A DNA stretch of 64,000 nt from Pelomyxa schiedti (Eukaryota; Evosea; Pelobiontida; Pelomyxidae). Position 1 is the first letter of the stretch; each line of letters begins with the position of its first letter. Below are positions 60,366 to 64,000 of this stretch, one piece after another. The notes below the pieces were generated by a model that saw only the letters and a program-made list of their open reading frames with translations, was not told the DNA's origin and made no database searches. The stretch covers positions 27,283 through 91,282 of the forward strand of contig JAHLWZ010000476.1 of NCBI GenBank assembly GCA_020536535.1. Reading direction: 5' to 3'. A program made the translations under genes and the position numbers.

Positions 60366-61246
60366 CTTACTTTTGGGGCTCAAACCAACTCCAAAAAACA
60401 ATTGGATCATTCACCTAAATTGATCAAAACAAACGTGTCTGGTTGGGGCAAATCGTGGTTAGTGGTGTGTGATTGCTGACTTCAACAAACAAGAGAGGTG
60501 ACCAAAGTCATTCTCAACAATCTGTGTCACATTTTGACACACTGATGCCCCCTCCTTCAAGGGCTTTGTCTGTTATGGATCAATGGTTTACTCAACTGTT
60601 GGGCAACCTGCAATCTCTACCACTGTGTCAACTGCTTCAACATCCTTTTCACTTCTTTGCACAATGTCTTGGGTGACATGATGGTACCTTCTGATCCATG
60701 TTCTCAATCTTGCCCTTATCAATGCACTTGATAAGAGCTATGAAGCCAGCAACCAATTCCAATTTCCCCCACCAAAACATACAGTTCCTCTTGTTGTGTT
60801 GGTACCAATAGCTCCACCACCTCTAAGAGATGATGACATACAACTCCTACCAACATGTGGTGTTCAAGAAGTACCTCAAACTCCACCTGTGACAACCACA
60901 ACAACTTCAGTGCTAAAACCACCAACCACCTTCAGCTTCACAAGTGGCACCCATTCCCAAGGAGACTGCCACAGCACCTCAGCCGAAAGCGTTAGTAACA
61001 GATTTCGCAGAATGGTACAATCTACAGCGTTGTGTCAAAAATTTGAAATTGTGTCAATTGGAGTTATTTGACCCCCATTTTTGGGGGGTGACTGGGACTG
61101 GAGCCCCAGAATTGCCAGCTAAAAACGAAGTCCCTTCTGGGGGGGTTAAAAGGGCCTTCAGGGAGGGGAAAAGGGCCGCTACTGTGCGGTATGTCGTTAG
61201 TTCCAATGGAGGTTTACAACCCTGGAACAAAACCTAAAAATACAGG
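60366..61246. other. Gene-poor stretch with a CpG-free island
   Basis: 881 bp between two plus-strand genes. From 60456 to 60983 there is no CpG at all, and the DNA is rich in CCA/ACC, like the candidate transposon at 39.7-41.3 kb. I find no inverted ends here. A short frame at 60944-61237 straddles the right edge and has no known match. Likely the remains of a mobile element beside the promoter of the next gene. Confidence 0.45.
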
Positions 61247-63893
61247 ATGTCCAGCGGAGAAAATTTGTGCCTTTTCGGAAGCACAGAGAAAGTTTTTTCG
61301 GTAACCCACAACGCCAGGACAATGGACCGGCAACTCACCTCAACCACCTGCTCGCAGTGCCTTTCCGTTCGTCAGAGAGAACGGGGCGATAGCGCGGCCC
61401 TCATAGCCTCCGACAAGTGGGATGGTGTCCAGGCAAAAAACCTCACCTGGTACTTCGTCCCAGGAAGCGAGAACTGCACTTCCGCGGCGGTGCTCAAAGC
61501 GGCGACTTCTTGGTCTGATGCCGCACATGGGGCCGTAGTGTTCAAGCAGGTGAATACACCCGAAGCCGCTCTTTTTTCTGTTCGGGACTCCGAAGAACTG
61601 AACACCCGCAACGTGGCACTGTCCTTTTTTCCGAATGTTGCACCCCCTCGCAATCTCATCTGTTTCCCCGTCATGAGGGGTTACACAGAACCCATGAAGG
61701 CTGGAGTTATTCGACATGAGCTTGGGCATATTCTGGGATTCAGACATGAGCACATTTGGGACAAGTGTGTTTTTCACATTAAATCCCCCACTCCTAACAA
61801 CTCAATGAGGAACAATATGGAACATGAGTGGCCCACTGCATCTTGTTCTCCCCTCACAAGGCGTGATCCGAACTCAGTCATGGACTACAGTCAGATACAG
61901 AGGGATTTGGCGGCAGGGAAGGAAACTCAACTCAGTGAAAGTGATAAGGCAGGAATTCAGAGACTGTATGCCCCGGATGGAGAAATACCACGAAATTTGA
62001 TCATGCCCCTTTGGCCACTTCCCCAACTGGAAGGCAACCCAAGCTTAGCCCAAGGAAGTGATCTTTGGGTGCCGGATGGGTGGGAACTTCTTGAAAAATC
62101 CTATCCCTTTATCATGTCACCACCTACAGTGACAGGCACATCCACAGTAGCAACCTCAGATGCTGTCAAAGTACTCTATATAGTGTCCAAAAAAGACCGC
62201 GTAGGTGTGTCTTGGTTGTTTCTCCCTTCTGGTATCTGATTTACGCCAGTGATACCTGAAATGACCATCATTGCTTGCCAACCGACTGCCAGTATCGTCG
62301 GTTGGGCCTACTGTAATGGCCTAAATGGAACTCCAAACCTCTGTGACTGCACGTTATGTGCCTGTGACAGTTCAAGTACTCAAAAGACTGGTCTTGCGTT
62401 CTTCATGAGGAAGCAAGGTGCGGGTCCCGTAGCGAGAATTGCCGACATTCCTGAGGGAGTTACACTCATGGTCCGTGGCAATGACACTGCTGCGGAAATA
62501 CCCGAAATTCAGGAATTGAACTTCAGCTACATCGAGAGTGGAATCGCCAGCTCTTTCCTCTGTAATTCAAATGAAAATGACACATCAGGGGTTTTGACAA
62601 CGATTTTCATTGGCAACCCAGGTGTCGGAAAAAGCACCCTCCTCAATGCCATTGCTTGCCAAGGTTGTGAGAAAATAGGCACAGAACCTCTCTCCAGCAT
62701 TTCATTGGGTTGGAGCCTGACAACAGTCAAAGACCAATTAAGGCAGGGGATATACGGCCTCACTGACACAGCAGAGGAAATACATAGGGCACTGTGCACA
62801 GGTGTACGCTTCAGGTTTATCTTTGTTGTTACTACTCTGAAAAACTCGTTTCCTTTGGCTTTTCAACCAGAGGATGTGACAGTGATGAGTCTCGTGCTTG
62901 ATGCACTGCCAATGATTGGTAGTAATTACTCTATTATCCTCAACAAGCTCTCCCCCGAGGAGCTGGCAACACTGCAGATAAAGCCCATTGAGAACGAACT
63001 TCAGAGCGGTCTGAGGCCCACCAAGCATATCTTCCACCTGGGGCTTCTTGACAAAAATAAGCTACATGATGCCGCCAGCATGCCTCGGTCATTATGGGAG
63101 TTTATTGATAGGGCGGCCATAGTCAGAATTGAAATAGGCACAGTAGCCTCCCTCAGAAACAAATTACAAGTACTCCCAGTTCATGCTATCACCCCTCCAA
63201 CCTCTCCTCCAGTCCCCCGTGCCCCTCCCTCTCCTCCAGTCCTCCCTGTGTTCTCACAATCATCTCCACATTCATATCGGCTCACCGTTAACCTGACATC
63301 TCGCGCAGAAAATGAACCTTCAAGAGAAGATGACTCCATCGGGAGAGAACTGGATCCCAACTTCACGATCTGCGTCTGCTGCCGGTGTGAGGACAGACCG
63401 GTTGTGTCTTGTGCTAGAGTGATACCTTGTTGCTCTAACTGTGGGTCTGACACTGTAGTACTTAGAAATGAGTTTGATTTTCAGGCGACATGCTTCGCGT
63501 GTGCTGTCCCCCATAGCCGGGCAGTACATTTGGCGCGGTGTAAAAACCAAATCAGAGATGCCGTCAAGAAATCTCACCCATGGCGATACAATAGGGACCA
63601 AAATGTATGCCACTCTACTCTAGTTCTCTCCCAACTGCTCTTTGACAACGCTGGGAAAAAAGCGAAATGTGCTATTTGCCTGTCACCAGAACCAGTAAGC
63701 ACCATTTAAATTGTGCTTGCATCTGAAAATATTGCAGGTTCTCATCTCTTTCCCACAACCGTGTCTGCATTTTGTTTGTCCCTCTTGTTTTGCGTCTACA
63801 TGGACTGAGAGGATTCAGCAAAGGAGATTGCCATGGAATGTAGAAAAACAGTGTGTTGGAATTACATGCCCAGGTATTAGCCCTTCGCAATAA
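61247..63893 (+). CDS. Metzincin metalloprotease-P-loop GTPase (AIG1-like)-RING fusion protein
   Basis: Multidomain protein with no signal peptide at ATG 61247. Domain 1: metzincin protease with RHELGHILGFRHEH (HExxHxxGxxHE, three zinc His) and the Met-turn SVMDY. The reading frame continues over an intron at about 62205-62249 (phase 1), giving KKDRVVIPEMTI, so the next domain belongs to the same gene. Domain 2: P-loop NTPase, GNPGVGKSTLLNAI, then FRFIFVVTTL, DVTVMSLVLDALPMIGSNYS and IILNKL, as in the AIG1-like GTPases of Entamoeba; the DTPG motif is reduced to TDTAEE. A Pro-rich linker follows. Domain 3: Cys clusters (FTICVCCRCEDRPVVSC, CCSNCG) and a RING-like end (CAICLSPEP, an intron, PCLHFVCPSC, then CVGITC). 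Stop at 63893; AATAAA at about 63913 may be the polyadenylation signal. Protease and NTPase motifs are seen directly; the RING is weaker. Confidence 0.78.
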
Positions 63894-64000
63894 CTTTCGA
63901 TAATAAGCAACGTAATAAAAGCTGGCTGCCAAGTTTTTGTGCATGATATCCAGATACTTCAACTTCTGGGACCTAAGTACTACAATATCTTCATGGATTT
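63672..64000 (-). CDS. Possible 3' end of a minus-strand gene
   Basis: From the window's right edge the minus strand reads IHEDIVVLRSQ, KLKYLDIMHKNLAASFYYVA, YYRKLLRRANT, a hydrophilic and well-formed helix-like sequence, continuing in frame to a stop at 63672. It overlaps the last exon of the fusion protein in antisense, so either its true end is nearer the edge, past an intron, or it is chance. Not identified. Confidence 0.25.
   Translation of the reverse strand, partial: IHEDIVVLRSQKLKYLDIMHKNLAASFYYVAYYRKLLRRANTWACNSNTLFFYIPWQSPLLNPLSPCRRKTRGTNKMQTRLWERDENLQYFQMQAQFKWCLLVLVTGK

Overview
This is nuclear DNA of an intron-rich, gene-dense unicellular eukaryote. The genes are a TKL receptor kinase with EGF and CUB modules, RhoGEF, RabGAP, GAF-linked adenylate cyclase, vWA/VIT proteins, a BTB-SPRY protein, Arf-like GTPase, primase large subunit, CDC123 and a CCDC42-type flagellar coiled-coil protein. 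Together with a bacterial-type CoA transferase usual in anaerobes, they suggest an amoebozoan, possibly an anaerobic flagellated one (Archamoebae such as Pelomyxa or Mastigamoeba). The species assignment is inference. Introns are GT-AG, mostly 40-70 nt. First exons are often GC-rich, and many neighbours are divergent pairs sharing a short promoter.

Layout. 1-3553 (+): 3' part of a multi-sensor adenylate cyclase. 3692-8134 (-): CoA transferase, PRIM2 and a small Arg-rich secreted or anchored protein. 8303-11706 (+): receptor kinase. 11851-18937 (-): RhoGEF, then an HRQ1-type helicase. 18975-20267 (+): CDC123. 20326-23941 (-): pseudokinase-SAM-kinase protein. 24472-26973 (+): multi-pass membrane protein. 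27047-34745 (-): RabGAP, an unknown protein, a radical SAM enzyme and a Ser/Lys/Arg-rich protein. 35183-39606 (+): BTB-SPRY and vWA-RS proteins. 39722-41302: CpG-depleted element with 14-bp inverted ends. 41371-42543 (+): nucleotidyltransferase-GHMP kinase fusion. 42669-43382 (-): Arf-like GTPase. 43666-48525 (+): vWA-VIT-vWA protein ending in a CFI-box and membrane anchor. 48878-50812 (+): membrane protein carrying a false assembly gap. 50866-54940 (-): CCDC42-like protein and an M28 aminopeptidase. 55184-56855 (+): secreted beta-propeller protein. 57044-58865 (-): unknown basic/Pro-rich protein. 59324-60365 (+): inositol polyphosphate kinase. 60456-60983: a second CpG-free island. 61247-63893 (+): metzincin-GTPase-RING fusion.

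The genes do not form a pathway; the window is a typical patchwork of a protist chromosome. The most unusual items are the metzincin-GTPase-RING fusion, a bacterial CFI-box C-terminus on a eukaryotic vWA/VIT protein, a SplB-type radical SAM enzyme, the nucleotidyltransferase-GHMP fusion, and CpG-free islands that look like decayed methylated transposons. Exon junctions were set by hand from splice signals, reading frame and family motifs; those marked uncertain need RNA data.
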